The translations under genes and the position numbers were made by a program. The notes under the pieces were generated by a model that made no database searches, was not told the DNA's origin, and saw nothing but the letters and a program-made list of their open reading frames with translations. From DATFVA01 sp963745945 (lineage in GTDB: Bacteria; Bacteroidota; Ignavibacteria; Ignavibacteriales; Ignavibacteriaceae), in the NCBI GenBank assembly GCA_963745945.1, contig CAVUZG010000004.1, positions 744,001 through 808,000 on the forward strand: 64,000 nt of DNA, in the 5' to 3' direction. Below, one piece after another: positions 47,450 to 56,900 of this stretch (position 1 is its first letter; each line of letters begins with the position of its first letter).

Positions 47450-47735
47450 AACAAACCCTTCATTAACAGGATTTAAAATATTTTATTCTGAGCACATTTG
47501 CAATAATAGTTTCAAATAATATAAATCATTTTTTTTATGAGGCTCAAGCGTTGCTATTTTTTATATTTCTTTTCAGTTCACTAAAGTGAACTGTAATTAG
47601 ATTGCCGCTATTTATCAATAGCACTCAGACTTATCAGCATTACCGGGACCATGCAGTTACAATGTCCTTTGAAATAAATATAATTGCTTATACAATATTT
47701 TTCGCTTAATTTCGTTTGAAGAAGGCGGGGTTAAT
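47450..47735. other. divergent intergenic region ahead of the peptide array
   Basis: A 286-bp AT-rich region between the TonB receptor gene (minus) and the array (plus). It contains a perfect 20-bp dyad (47574-47593) and, at about 47680-47711, a stretch that resembles the sequence ahead of the third peptide gene. Confidence 0.6.
47574..47593. promoter_or_regulatory. perfect palindrome, possible operator
   Basis: CAGTTCACT-AA-AGTGAACTG, a perfect dyad with 9-bp arms in the divergent region between the receptor operon and the peptide array. No T-run follows, so it is not a terminator. A regulator binding site is the simplest reading; the regulator is unknown. Confidence 0.45.
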
Positions 47736-48001
47736 ATGAAATTTTTCTGTGCTATTTCAAAAAAAGCACTGACTGCTTTTTTACTTTTTATGCTCACCAG
47801 TCATAGTTTCTCTCAGAACGAATTTGAAAAGTATAATAGCTTAACCAGTTTAAAGTTTATTTGCAAAATACCGATTATCTGGGTCCTCTGTTCAACAACC
47901 CGGTTACAGCACCAGCCGTAAGCTGGCTGGTTATAGGTATATGGATGAATATTTTTAATCTTTCAATAGTTATCGGTAAAGAGTTTTTGAACAGGGAGTA
48001 A
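47736..48001 (+). pseudogene. remnant of a large array protein (N-terminus joined to C-terminus)
   Basis: A 266-bp remnant. It begins with a signal peptide (MKFFCAISKKALTAFLLFML...HSFSQ). After a small frameshift it reads NQFKVYLQNTDYLGPLFNNP, matching the N-terminal INQFK...N segment of the large proteins downstream. It then jumps to VIGKEFLNRE and stop, the exact end of those proteins. About 3 kb of the middle is missing. It is followed by the same spacer and MauE gene as the other copies, so it marks a lost fifth unit. Confidence 0.8.
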
Positions 48002-48650
48002 GCTATTGACATTGTGAAATTTATTACTTAAGCTTTTGTAGTTGATTTGCCCAGGGAGTTGAAATGAGCAGAATTCATTTAACTGGGGGCAGGGTTGTTA
48101 CGGGTTTAATTTTTCTTGCTGCCTCATTATTCAAAGTTTCTTCATTCCTTTCATTCAGGATTTACCTTCACAAAACTATTCAGTCAGTGACCTCAGTTAA
48201 TATTCCTTATGATTCTATCCGAATATGGGCTCTTTCCATACTAATCATCACACTTGAATTAGTCCTTGGTACCTTACTTATTTTCAACCTAAAGAAGTTA
48301 ACCACCATAATTTCTGGTCTCCTCGTAATAACTGCTTTTATTATTACCAATGTATTTAGCTACATATCCACTTCTGATTCAACCTGTGCCTGTTTCGGTA
48401 ATGCAGTTAAACTTCCCGCACTTGAAATGCTTGGGATTGATTTTTTTATGTTACTTATGCTATTAATAAATTTGAACCAGTATAATTCTTCGAGGGGACA
48501 ATAGGATGAAATACAAAAGTATAAACTGGTACCAGATGTTCATACATTTTATTTTGGTATGCTTCAGCATTATTATAATTCTACTGGTGATCAAAATAAA
48601 TAAAATGCAGATTAAACCTGAATTTATAGATCAACTAAAAGAAGGGGAAA
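47978..48650 (+). repeat. 673-bp homogenised repeat, copy 1
   Basis: Covers the last codons of the large-gene remnant, the spacer with TTGACATTGTGAAATT, the whole MauE-like gene and the first about 48 codons of the TlpA-like gene. It matches copies at 52438 and 60434 with only a handful of base differences and identical length. Confidence 0.9.
48064..48504 (+). CDS. MauE/DoxX-like membrane redox protein, copy 1
   Basis: A 146-residue protein with four hydrophobic segments (about 11-30, 53-75, 81-101, 121-138) and a Cys-x-Cys pair (C108, C110, in STCACFGNAVK) at a membrane edge, as in MauE/DoxX-family redox-associated proteins. By analogy it passes oxidising or reducing equivalents across the inner membrane to the thioredoxin-like protein encoded 1 bp downstream. 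GGGAG lies 7 bases ahead of the ATG. Almost identical to the copies at 52524 and 60520. Confidence 0.85.
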   Translation: MSRIHLTGGRVVTGLIFLAASLFKVSSFLSFRIYLHKTIQSVTSVNIPYDSIRIWALSILIITLELVLGTLLIFNLKKLTTIISGLLVITAFIITNVFSYISTSDSTCACFGNAVKLPALEMLGIDFFMLLMLLINLNQYNSSRGQ

Positions 48651-49021
48651 CCTTCTTGCCTCTTGAAGTTCAATCACTTGACCAAAAAAATCATAGGCTA
48701 ACTTTTTCAAATAAAGATAAGCCGACACTGTTATTTATATTTACTACTTCCTGCCCATATTGTTCACAGAATATTCCGAATTGGAAGAAAATATATCAAG
48801 AGAACAAAAATGATTATGATATTATCGGAATAGGAGCTGATGAATTAGATAAAGTTAAGGACTATGTAGATAAGAATGCTCTACCTTATTGCATATTCGT
48901 ACCGGCAAATACAGAATTTAGGAGAAAATATAAGATATCCGGAGTTCCGCAGACTATCATTATTGATACCATGTCAATTATCAAAAAATTTTGGTTAGGT
49001 AAACTTGAGAATATTAAGTAG
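48506..49021 (+). CDS. membrane-anchored TlpA-like thioredoxin, copy 1
   Basis: A 171-residue protein with an N-terminal anchor (about 11-31) and a periplasmic thioredoxin domain with active site CPYC at 83-86 (TTSCPYCSQNIPNW) and the cis-proline loop SGVPQTIIID. Its partner is the MauE-like protein; its substrate is most likely the cysteine-rich peptide encoded next. The C-terminus is about 8-9 residues shorter than in the other two copies, and its stop codon lies inside the upstream arm of the inverted repeat around peptide 1. Confidence 0.88.
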   Translation: MKYKSINWYQMFIHFILVCFSIIIILLVIKINKMQIKPEFIDQLKEGETFLPLEVQSLDQKNHRLTFSNKDKPTLLFIFTTSCPYCSQNIPNWKKIYQENKNDYDIIGIGADELDKVKDYVDKNALPYCIFVPANTEFRRKYKISGVPQTIIIDTMSIIKKFWLGKLENIK

Positions 49022-49037
49022 AATATCGAGAGGGTCA
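49018..49037 (+). repeat. inverted repeat around peptide 1, left arm
   Basis: Arm beginning GTAGAAT and continuing GAGAGGGTCA. It pairs with the right arm at 49276-49293 through 7 plus about 10 base pairs, with a small bulge and one G-U wobble. It starts at the TlpA1 stop codon and ends 20 bp before the peptide ATG. Confidence 0.8.
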
Positions 49038-49057
49038 TTTATTTAATAGAGGTAGAT

Positions 49058-49249
49058 ATGAAAATATCAAAACTCATATTCGCAATTCTTCTATTAATAA
49101 TTGCCTCGATCTCTGTCTTTGGATTAAATAAAGTTAATTATTCTGGTCCTTGTCCAAGTGGAGATTTGTGCCATAATAGATACTATAACGATTGTTGTGG
49201 GCCTTATAATCCTGAGCAGCATCCTGAATGTGAACCGTACTGCTGGTAA
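49058..49249 (+). CDS. six-cysteine exported peptide, copy 1
   Basis: A 63-residue precursor: Sec signal (residues 1-22, MKISKLIFAILLLIIASISV) and a short mature region with C-x5-C-x7-CC-x10-C-x3-CW, ending exactly after the tryptophan. The C-C-CC-C-C order equals that of inhibitor-cystine-knot peptides. AGAGGT precedes the ATG. It lies between its probable folding machinery (MauE/TlpA) and a large secreted protein. No database family is claimed; the four copies in this window define the pattern. Confidence 0.85.
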   Translation: MKISKLIFAILLLIIASISVFGLNKVNYSGPCPSGDLCHNRYYNDCCGPYNPEQHPECEPYCW

Positions 49250-49275
49250 TAAAAAATAAAGCTAACAATTAAAAC

Positions 49276-49293
49276 TGGCCCTCTCAATTCTAC
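49276..49293 (+). repeat. inverted repeat around peptide 1, right arm
   Basis: TGGCCCTCTC...TTCTAC, the reverse complement of the left arm, starting 27 bp after the peptide stop and followed by six T. It lies before the TTG start of large protein 1. Confidence 0.8.
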
Positions 49294-49325
49294 TTTTTTG
49301 ATCAAATAATACAAATGAGCTTAAG

Positions 49326-50984
49326 TTGAAAAATTTATTCGTTTCGTTATTTATAATAAGTGTGATATTAAATTCGAATATATCATTCGCACAGTGGCCG
49401 GAATATATCCTTGATCATCATGATACCTATAATATTTTAGCTATCAACCAATTCAAATTTAATATCTGGAATAACGGTACTTTCTGGAATCCGAAACTTG
49501 TATTCAATAATATCTACGAAGGAGATTTATTATGGCCCGGGGGTCCGATTGCTTATCAATGGCTGAACCAGCAGGATGCTTTTTTAATTTTTGGCAAAAA
49601 AGATTCCCGGGTTTATTTTAATGGAGACCTTAGTCAGTTCGGATGGCTGAGACCGGGAAGGGTACTTGACAATGGAAACCCTGATGATTTTTTAAGGGAG
49701 AGATACCGTGTTTACCGAATCAGACAGAATTGGGAAACAACTCCTTACGGCCCCGAAAGGGATCAGCTAGAGCAGGATTATAACGAATGGCCCGTGGAGG
49801 ACGGCGCTCCCTGGGTGGATAGGGATAAAGATGGAGTCTTTACAAGAGGAGTAGATCAGCCCGAGTATTTGGGAGATGAAGTTACTTTTTATGTTTCTAA
49901 CGATGTTAATTTCCCTGACAGCGGAATATTTAATCATCCTTTAGGTCTCGAATATCAGGTCACATCCTGGGCTTTTAACAGGGCGGGAATATTAGGCGAT
50001 GCAATATTTATAAAAATCAAAATGATTAATAAACAGTCATCAACTTTCGACAGCCTGTATCTTTCAGCTGTTTCGGGTTATGAAACGGTAAACTTATTGC
50101 AAAACATCCGGGCTGCGGGATGCGATACCGTTTCAAAAATGGGCTATTGTTACTTTCTACAAAACCAGGATAATTATCAGTATGGTGATAACCCACCAGC
50201 CTTTGGTTATTTACTGCTCGAAGGTCCACTAATAACAGCAAGTTCATCGGATAGTGCATATTACGAGAATCGATGGAGAAGTGGATTTTTAAACCGGACT
50301 ATGGACAGCTTCTATGGATTTTTTAATAATGATGAAAACGCTCCAAGAATTGAAGACACGATTTACGCAACACAACCCAGTACCGCTTACTCATTTGATT
50401 TAGGCGCACAATACCGTAATATCGTTCAGGGAATTTATGCAGGCGGATATATCCCGATCACAGATCCTATTACCATGCAGCCCACACCTTTTATGGTGCC
50501 GGGAGATCCTGAATCAAATACAGGCTGGACTGCACTTAACTGGCCGGAAAATGATTCAGTTCCCCGTCCGCCGTATAATTTCTTTGGCCATTATTTATCC
50601 ACCGGTCCATTCACCCTTGCTCCCTTCGATACTCAGGAAGTAGTTTACGGGATACTGGCAGCAAGAGGGACGGATAATCTTAACAGTGTAACAGAGCTTA
50701 AGCGCAGAGCAGCCATAATAAGGAAAGCATATTACCTTAACTTTCAGCTTACTCCCCCTCCGCCCTCACCACAGACATTCGGCTTTGAGCAGCAGGGTGA
50801 GGTTACTCTCTGGTGGGAACCCGATGCAGAGAACTATAATGAAGGTGATCCTTTCATTTATAACCAGGGTTATGAAGATACCACCTACACATTCGAGGGC
50901 TACAGAATATGGCAGTACAGGGAAGTCTGGGTACTGACCCAAGACTTCTTGCTGTTTATGACAGAACTGATGGTATTACTGTAA
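49326..50984 (+). CDS. large secreted array protein 1, N-terminal part (frame-disrupted)
   Basis: A 552-residue frame from a TTG start, the only one giving the signal peptide MKNLFVSLFIISVILN...FAQ. It contains the family segments ILAINQFKFNIWNNG, a conserved block with NEWPVEDGAPWVDRDKDGVF (an EF-hand-like D-x-D-x-DG) and TGPFTLAPFDTQEVVYGILA. It goes out of frame at about 50922, where AGGGAAGTCTGG stands for AGGGATAGTCTGG in the intact copy (one T lost). The last about 20 residues are therefore not native. Confidence 0.82.
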   Translation: MKNLFVSLFIISVILNSNISFAQWPEYILDHHDTYNILAINQFKFNIWNNGTFWNPKLVFNNIYEGDLLWPGGPIAYQWLNQQDAFLIFGKKDSRVYFNGDLSQFGWLRPGRVLDNGNPDDFLRERYRVYRIRQNWETTPYGPERDQLEQDYNEWPVEDGAPWVDRDKDGVFTRGVDQPEYLGDEVTFYVSNDVNFPDSGIFNHPLGLEYQVTSWAFNRAGILGDAIFIKIKMINKQSSTFDSLYLSAVSGYETVNLLQNIRAAGCDTVSKMGYCYFLQNQDNYQYGDNPPAFGYLLLEGPLITASSSDSAYYENRWRSGFLNRTMDSFYGFFNNDENAPRIEDTIYATQPSTAYSFDLGAQYRNIVQGIYAGGYIPITDPITMQPTPFMVPGDPESNTGWTALNWPENDSVPRPPYNFFGHYLSTGPFTLAPFDTQEVVYGILAARGTDNLNSVTELKRRAAIIRKAYYLNFQLTPPPPSPQTFGFEQQGEVTLWWEPDAENYNEGDPFIYNQGYEDTTYTFEGYRIWQYREVWVLTQDFLLFMTELMVLL

Positions 50985-51193
50985 TTGAGGACTATACTAT
51001 TGCCAACGGTGTATCTGTTAAGCTCCCGATCATCATTGGTAATGATGAAGGACTAAGGAGACAAACCACAATAAGTACTGATGCCTACACTCACGAGAAG
51101 CTGAATAACGGCTGTCCTTATTACTTCGGTGTTACTCCTACGGGTACTCTAAGAACAGTTCTCCCGCCTTCCTTGAGAGTAAACCAAAGGTAG
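50909..51193 (+). CDS. large secreted array protein 1, middle part (frame-disrupted)
   Basis: A frame carrying LGTDPRLLAVYDRTDGITVI and on to NNGCPYYFGVT, the direct continuation of the N-terminal part. It fails at about 51136, where one C is missing compared with the intact copy (ACTCCTAC for ACCTCCTAC). Only residues from about LGTDPR onward are homologous. The start shown is not a real initiation site. Confidence 0.7.
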   Translation: MAVQGSLGTDPRLLAVYDRTDGITVIEDYTIANGVSVKLPIIIGNDEGLRRQTTISTDAYTHEKLNNGCPYYFGVTPTGTLRTVLPPSLRVNQR

Positions 51194-51279
51194 TTGAGGT
51201 TATACCCGGAAGAGATAAGATTGATTATTCTTCTCCTTATACCAGGGGAGATGAGATTCTTGCTACACAGATAAATGGT

Positions 51280-52461
51280 ATGAGCAATGCAGATGTTTTC
51301 TTCAGGGTTGTTGATCCTACAAGAATAACAGGAGACAGCTATAAAGTAAGCTTCTATGGTGATTATGATTCACTGAAGTATATGCTTATTAACACAACAG
51401 TCGGTGATACTCTCTTTAAAGGTGAGAATGACTACTCTGCTGATACCCTGCACAGGAAAGTATTTGACGGGTTTATGGTTATAGTAAACAACAAGGGACA
51501 TAAGCAGATTGACTCTCTTCCACCAAGCTTTCAGCCCTACGGCATAAAGAGAATTGTTGAGACAAGAGGACCCGGCGGTATTCCTCTTGATAATCCTGTT
51601 GATGTGTACAACAGTTTAAACTCTACAGGCAGATGGGAGATTACCTCAACAGGAGGAATAATACAGAACATAGATGTATTTAATTATATCTTCTCTGATG
51701 ATTATGAGATCAGGTTTACTTCAGCAGGATCAGAGTATTATCCTTTCGGCTACCCGACATCAAACAACCTCTTCGGCAATAACCCCAAAGCAGCCGACAG
51801 AGTGCCCTTTGAGATATGGAACATAAGCAAGGGAAAAAGAATAAACATAAAAGTACAGGATCTTCTCATCAAGGATAACAAATGGTCGAAGGATACTGCC
51901 GCAAACCAGTGGGAGAAGATATACGGTTACAGAACAGGAACAGACTACAATGAACCCATCCCCTCTCCTTCCGGAACTTCAGACCAGGAGAACTTCCCCT
52001 TCGGCAATCTTACAATTGAGGGAGAACTGCCTGAGGAAGGAACAGTAATAAGGATAGAGACATTCAAGCCTCTGGTTGAGGGAGACCAATACACAGCCTC
52101 CCCGCAGAAAGCCGACTTCAACAGCAAAGAATCAGCAAAAGATAAAATCGACAAGATCAGCGTATTCCCAAATCCTTACTTCGGAGGCAATGACCTCGAG
52201 AGGAATTTAGGTGAAAGAATAATCCGGTTTACAGGACTGCCGAAGGAAGTAACCATAAGGATATACACCCTGGCAGGAGTGTTTGTCAGAAGGATTGATA
52301 AAAGTGATTTATCACAGTACATTGACTGGGACTTAAAGAATGACACGGGATCACTGGTAGCAAGTGGAATATACATTGCACATCTTGAGATGCCGGGAAT
52401 AGGTACTAAGATACTTAAGATTGCAGTGGTAGTTGGGAAAGAGTTTTTGAACAGGGAGTAA
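51280..52461 (+). CDS. large secreted array protein 1, C-terminal part (frame-disrupted)
   Basis: A 393-residue frame with the constant half of the family, virtually identical to large protein 2 up to about 52340. It ends with a T9SS-like sorting domain (ISVFPNPYFGG, TIRIYTLAGVFVRRIDK, ASGIYIAHLEMPG) and the shared tail GKEFLNRE. The frame is open back to about 51140. The start is a convenience ATG inside the protein (GMSNADV). Repaired, the protein would have about 1045 residues. Confidence 0.82.
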   Translation: MSNADVFFRVVDPTRITGDSYKVSFYGDYDSLKYMLINTTVGDTLFKGENDYSADTLHRKVFDGFMVIVNNKGHKQIDSLPPSFQPYGIKRIVETRGPGGIPLDNPVDVYNSLNSTGRWEITSTGGIIQNIDVFNYIFSDDYEIRFTSAGSEYYPFGYPTSNNLFGNNPKAADRVPFEIWNISKGKRINIKVQDLLIKDNKWSKDTAANQWEKIYGYRTGTDYNEPIPSPSGTSDQENFPFGNLTIEGELPEEGTVIRIETFKPLVEGDQYTASPQKADFNSKESAKDKIDKISVFPNPYFGGNDLERNLGERIIRFTGLPKEVTIRIYTLAGVFVRRIDKSDLSQYIDWDLKNDTGSLVASGIYIAHLEMPGIGTKILKIAVVVGKEFLNRE

Positions 52462-53110
52462 ATTATTGACATTGTGAAATTTATTACTTAAGCTTTTGTA
52501 GTTGATTTGCCTAGGGAGTTGAAATGAGCAGAATTCATTTAACTGGGGGCAGGGTGGTTACGGGTTTAATTTTTCTTGCTGCCTCATTATTCAAAGTTTC
52601 TTCATTCCTTTCATTCAGGATTTACCTTCACAAAACTATTCAGTCAGTGATCTCAGTTAATATTCCTTATGATTCTATCCGCATATGGGCTCTTTCCATA
52701 CTAATCATCACACTTGAATTAGTTCTTGGTACCTTACTTATTTTCAACCTAAAGAAGTTAACCACCATAATTTCTGGTCTCCTCGTAATAACTGCTTTTA
52801 TTATTTCCAATGTATTTAGCTACATATCTACTTCTGATTCAACCTGTGCCTGTTTCGGTAATGCGGTTAAACTTCCCGCACTTGAAATGCTTGGGATTGA
52901 TTTTTTTATGTTACTTATGCTATTAATAAATTTGAACCAGTATAATTCTTCGAGGGGACAATAGGATGAAATACAAAAATATAAACTGGTACCAGATGTT
53001 CATACATTTTATTTTGGTATGCTTCAGCATTATTATAATTCTACTGGTGATCAAAATAAATAAAATGCAGATTAAACCTGAATTTATAGATCAGCTGAAG
53101 GAAGGGGAAA
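52438..53110 (+). repeat. 673-bp homogenised repeat, copy 2
   Basis: End of large gene 1, spacer, MauE-like gene 2 and the beginning of TlpA-like gene 2. Same length as copies 1 and 3, with few differences. Immediately after it the TlpA genes diverge strongly, marking a recombination boundary. Confidence 0.9.
52524..52964 (+). CDS. MauE/DoxX-like membrane redox protein, copy 2
   Basis: 146 residues; differs from copy 1 at only two positions that I can see (Thr/Ile near residue 43 and Thr/Ser near 95). The Cys-x-Cys pair is kept. It starts 62 bp after large gene 1 and ends 1 bp before TlpA2. Confidence 0.85.
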   Translation: MSRIHLTGGRVVTGLIFLAASLFKVSSFLSFRIYLHKTIQSVISVNIPYDSIRIWALSILIITLELVLGTLLIFNLKKLTTIISGLLVITAFIISNVFSYISTSDSTCACFGNAVKLPALEMLGIDFFMLLMLLINLNQYNSSRGQ

Positions 53111-53505
53111 CTTTCGAACCAATGGAAGTTCAGTCGTTGGATCAAACAAAGTATAAACTTGCCTTCTCAAATAAAGACAAACCTACAATGTTATTTATTT
53201 TCACCACTTCTTGTCCTTACTGCTCACAGAATATTCCAAACTGGGAGAAAATATATGAAGAGAACAAAAATGATTATGATGTTATAGGAATAGGAGCTGA
53301 TGAATTAGATAAAGTTAAAGATTACGCCAAAGAAAACGACCTGCCATATAAAGTATTTGTTCCATTAGATAAAGAGTTTAGAAAGAAATATAAGATTTCA
53401 GGTGTTCCGCAAACAATAATTATCGATACACATAAGATTGTAAAAAAAATCCATCTGGGAGTAGTGGATACAAATAAATTTATGTTCGAATTTAGTGCGT
53501 TATAA
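52966..53505 (+). CDS. membrane-anchored TlpA-like thioredoxin, copy 2
   Basis: 179 residues. The anchor and first about 50 residues are nearly identical to copy 1. The thioredoxin domain has diverged (FEPMEVQSLDQTKYKLAFSN) but keeps CPYC and SGVPQTIIID. The divergence in the part that touches the substrate, next to a peptide of different sequence, suggests matching of enzyme and peptide (inference). Confidence 0.88.
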   Translation: MKYKNINWYQMFIHFILVCFSIIIILLVIKINKMQIKPEFIDQLKEGETFEPMEVQSLDQTKYKLAFSNKDKPTMLFIFTTSCPYCSQNIPNWEKIYEENKNDYDVIGIGADELDKVKDYAKENDLPYKVFVPLDKEFRKKYKISGVPQTIIIDTHKIVKKIHLGVVDTNKFMFEFSAL

Positions 53506-53591
53506 AAAAATGACCGTAGATTGAAACTAAAAAAATACTGCGTAATAAATGTTTTAAATTATCTTAAATTAAAATAAAAAAGATCATTGGT

Positions 53592-53604
53592 TGATCTCTG
53601 GGCA
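53592..53604 (+). repeat. inverted repeat around peptide 2, left arm
   Basis: TGATCTCTGGGCA, pairing with 53857-53869 at 11 of 13 positions, including an 8-bp core TCTCTGGG. The weakest of the four pairs. It ends 30 bp before the peptide ATG, the same place as the arm of peptide 3. Confidence 0.55.
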
Positions 53605-53634
53605 TTTCTATAAATTATAAAAAAAGAGGTCGTT

Positions 53635-53880
53635 ATGAAAAAGCATATTAAGCAAGCATTTTCAGTATTTCTTCTGATAATAATAATTTCCGCATTTATA
53701 TCTCTAACAAAAGCTAGTTCAGAGCCGCCTTGCCCGCCTAATACTGATAGTTGCACCTGGCATTATAATGAAGTTACTAATTGCTGTGTTGGATATCCAA
53801 ACCATATCTGGGTTCCGGCATGTGAAACTTATTGTTGGTATATTAATCTAAACGGTTACCCAGAGAGCAGAAAATTTTAA
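53635..53880 (+). CDS. six-cysteine exported peptide, copy 2 (with C-terminal extension)
   Basis: An 81-residue precursor: Sec signal (about residues 1-28, ending SLTKAS), then C-x6-C-x9-CC-x11-C-x3-CW. Unlike the other three copies it does not stop after the tryptophan but continues for 13 residues (YINLNGYPESRKF). The TAA found there in the others is TAT here. The extension is encoded across the right arm of the inverted repeat, so it looks like recent stop-codon loss. AGAGGT lies before the ATG. Confidence 0.82.
   Translation: MKKHIKQAFSVFLLIIIISAFISLTKASSEPPCPPNTDSCTWHYNEVTNCCVGYPNHIWVPACETYCWYINLNGYPESRKF
53857..53869 (+). repeat. inverted repeat around peptide 2, right arm
   Basis: TACCCAGAGAGCA, complementary to 53592-53604 except for two mismatches. 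It begins 18 bp after the CW codons, like the right arms of the other peptides, but here lies inside the extended reading frame. Confidence 0.5.
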
Positions 53881-53911
53881 ATATATTGGATTACTTCTAA
53901 AGGTAGTAAAA

Positions 53912-56900
53912 ATGAATTTTCATTTTAGAGGAATTTATTTAATTGAAGTTGTTTTACTCCTGGTGGTTAATAAAGCATTTCCCCAACAAACAGCTGAAAA
54001 CTATAATCAATTCAGTATAAATCAATTTAACGTCCTATTATCAAATTCTTCATTTATTGAACCTTTTTATAATGATACCACCTCATTGCAGATAGATGCG
54101 GTTCGCTGGCCGGGAGGAGTTAACGCCTACCAAACTGCTTTGTTTGATCAAACTATTTTTTGGGGTGGATATTCAGATACGACATTTATGTATGTTCCGT
54201 TATTCAATGATATGGTTCCGGGCAAAATACTTGATACCGGATTGCCTGATAATCCGAATAATCCAAGATATAGAATATTTCGAATAAGGAAAGGATGGGA
54301 AACTTCGCCGTATGGCGCTGAAAGGAATCGGCTGGAAAAAGACTATAATGAGTGGCCGGCAGACGACGGTGCTCCCTGGCTCGATCTTGATAAAGATGGC
54401 ATATTTACACGTGGGGTTGATCAGCCTGATTATAATGGTGATGAAGTGTTGTACTTTGTCTCAAATGATATGGATACCTTGCACCCGGTATATATGACGA
54501 ATCCTATAGGACTGGAGATACATTGCTTGCTATATGGCTTTAACCGGGCAGGAATAATGGGCGATCTGATAATTGAAAAAGTGACTTTTATAAACAAGTC
54601 AATCCATAATATCAAGAATTTTTATGTGGGAGAAATGCCCTATGTATTTGCCGGAGATTATATGGGATATGATACTGCTCAGACAATGCTTTATTCGTAT
54701 TTCAAAACAAATCAGAGCATTGTTTATGGTGACAATCCTCCGACTTTTGGGAATATATTATTGCAGGGTCCGGTCCAAAATACAAACTTGAACGATAGTG
54801 CTTATTTTAATAATAAGTGGAGAAAGGGATTTAAGAATCTTAGACCTTCAAGTGCTATTTGCTTCGTTGGACCGCATAGTAATAATGCAATTCAGCCTGT
54901 TTTCCCATATCCGAACAGAGAACCGCCCTATAATGAAGAAATCGGGAATACGCTCCTTGGGAAATTATGGAGCGGGCATACCATTTATAACCCTGTCACA
55001 AATCAACCAACCACTTATATGCTTACAGGTGATCCTGTAGCCCAAACCGGGTGGTATATGGGTGGAGGCTGGCCGTATAGCGATTCCCTCTATACGCCTA
55101 TTCCCGGAGAGGATTATTCAAATTCTGCTTCCATTCAGGTCGGTCCCTTCACCCTCGCCCCTTTCGATACACAGGAGGTGGTATATGGTATACTTGCGGC
55201 AAGAGGGGCGGATAACCTTAACAGTGTAACAGAGCTTAAGAGAAGAGCTGCAATAATAAAGAAGGCATATTACCTTAATTTCCAGCTTACTCCCCTTCCT
55301 GTCTCCCCTCCATCCTTCGCCTTTGAGCAGCAGGGAGAGATTACCCTCTGGTGGAAGCCCGATGCAGAGAGCTATGATGAGGGTGATCCCTTCATATATG
55401 ACCAGGGTTATGAGGATACTACCTACACATTCGAAGGCTACAGGGTATGGCAGTACAGGGATAGTCTGGGTACCGACCCAAGGCTTCTTGCCGTATATGA
55501 CAGAACAGACGGTATTACTGTAATTGAGGACTATACCATAGCTAACGGGGTATCCGTTAAGCTCCCGATTATCATAGGCAATGATGAGGGACTAAGAAGA
55601 CAGACTACCATAACTACTGATGCCTACACTCACCGGTCTCTTAATAACGGCTCCCCTTATTACTTCGGTGTTACCTCCTACGGGTACTCTAAGAACAGTT
55701 CTCCCGCCTTCCTTGAGAGTAAACCAAAGGTAGTTGAAGTTATACCCGGAAGAGATAAGATTGATTATTCTTCTCCTTATACCAGGGGAGATGAGATTCT
55801 TGCTACACAGATAAATGGTATGAGCAATGCAGATGTTTTCTTCAGGGTTGTTGATCCTACAAGAATAACAGGAGACAGCTATAAAGTAAGCTTCTATGGT
55901 GATTATGATTCACTGAAGTATATGCTTATTAACACAACAGTCGGTGATACTCTCTTTAAAGGTGAGAATGACTACTCTGCTGATACCCTGCACAGGAAAG
56001 TATTTGACGGGTTTATGGTTATAGTAAACAACAAGGGACATAAGCAGATTGACTCTCTTCCACCAAGCTTTCAGCCCTACGGCATAAAGAGAATTGTTGA
56101 GACAAGAGGACCCGGCGGTATTCCTCTTGATAATCCTGTTGATGTGTACAACAGTTTAAACTCTACAGGCAGATGGGAGATTACCTCAACAGGAGGAATA
56201 ATACAGAACATAGATGTATTTAATTATATCTTCTCTGATGATTATGAGATCAGGTTTACTTCAGCAGGATCAGAGTATTATCCTTTCGGCTACCCGACAT
56301 CAAACAACCTCTTCGGCAATAACCCCAAAGCAGCCGACAGAGTGCCCTTTGAGATATGGAACATAAGCAAGGGAAAAAGAATAAACATAAAAGTACAGGA
56401 TCTTCTCATCAAGGATAACAAATGGTCGAAGGATACTGCCGCAAACCAGTGGGAGAAGATATACGGTTACAGAACAGGAACAGACTACAATGAACCCATC
56501 CCCTCTCCTTCCGGAACTTCAGACCAGGAGAACTTCCCCTTCGGCAATCTTACAATTGAGGGAGAACTGCCTGAGGAAGGAACAGTAATAAGGATAGAGA
56601 CATTCAAGCCTCTGGTTGAGGGAGACCAATACACAGCCTCCCCGCAGAAAGCCGACTTCAACAGCAAAGAATCAGCAAAAGATAAAATCGACAAGATCAG
56701 CGTATTCCCAAATCCTTACTTCGGAGGCAATGACCTCGAGAGGAATTTAGGTGAAAGAATAATCCGGTTTACAGGACTGCCGAAGGAAGTAACCATAAGG
56801 ATATACACCCTGGCAGGAGTGTTTGTCAGAAGGATTGATAAAAGTGATTTATCACAGTACATCGACTGGGACTTAAAGAACGAGAATGGCAGTCTTGCTG

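Noticed and set aside
49200..49330. Right arm of peptide 1 plus T6 as a simple terminator
   Set aside because: The arm has no local hairpin partner; its complement lies about 240 bp upstream across the peptide gene, so an ordinary rho-independent terminator is not supported.
53576..53600. GATCA...TGATC hairpin after TlpA2 as a terminator
   Set aside because: Only a 5-bp stem with no T-run after it.
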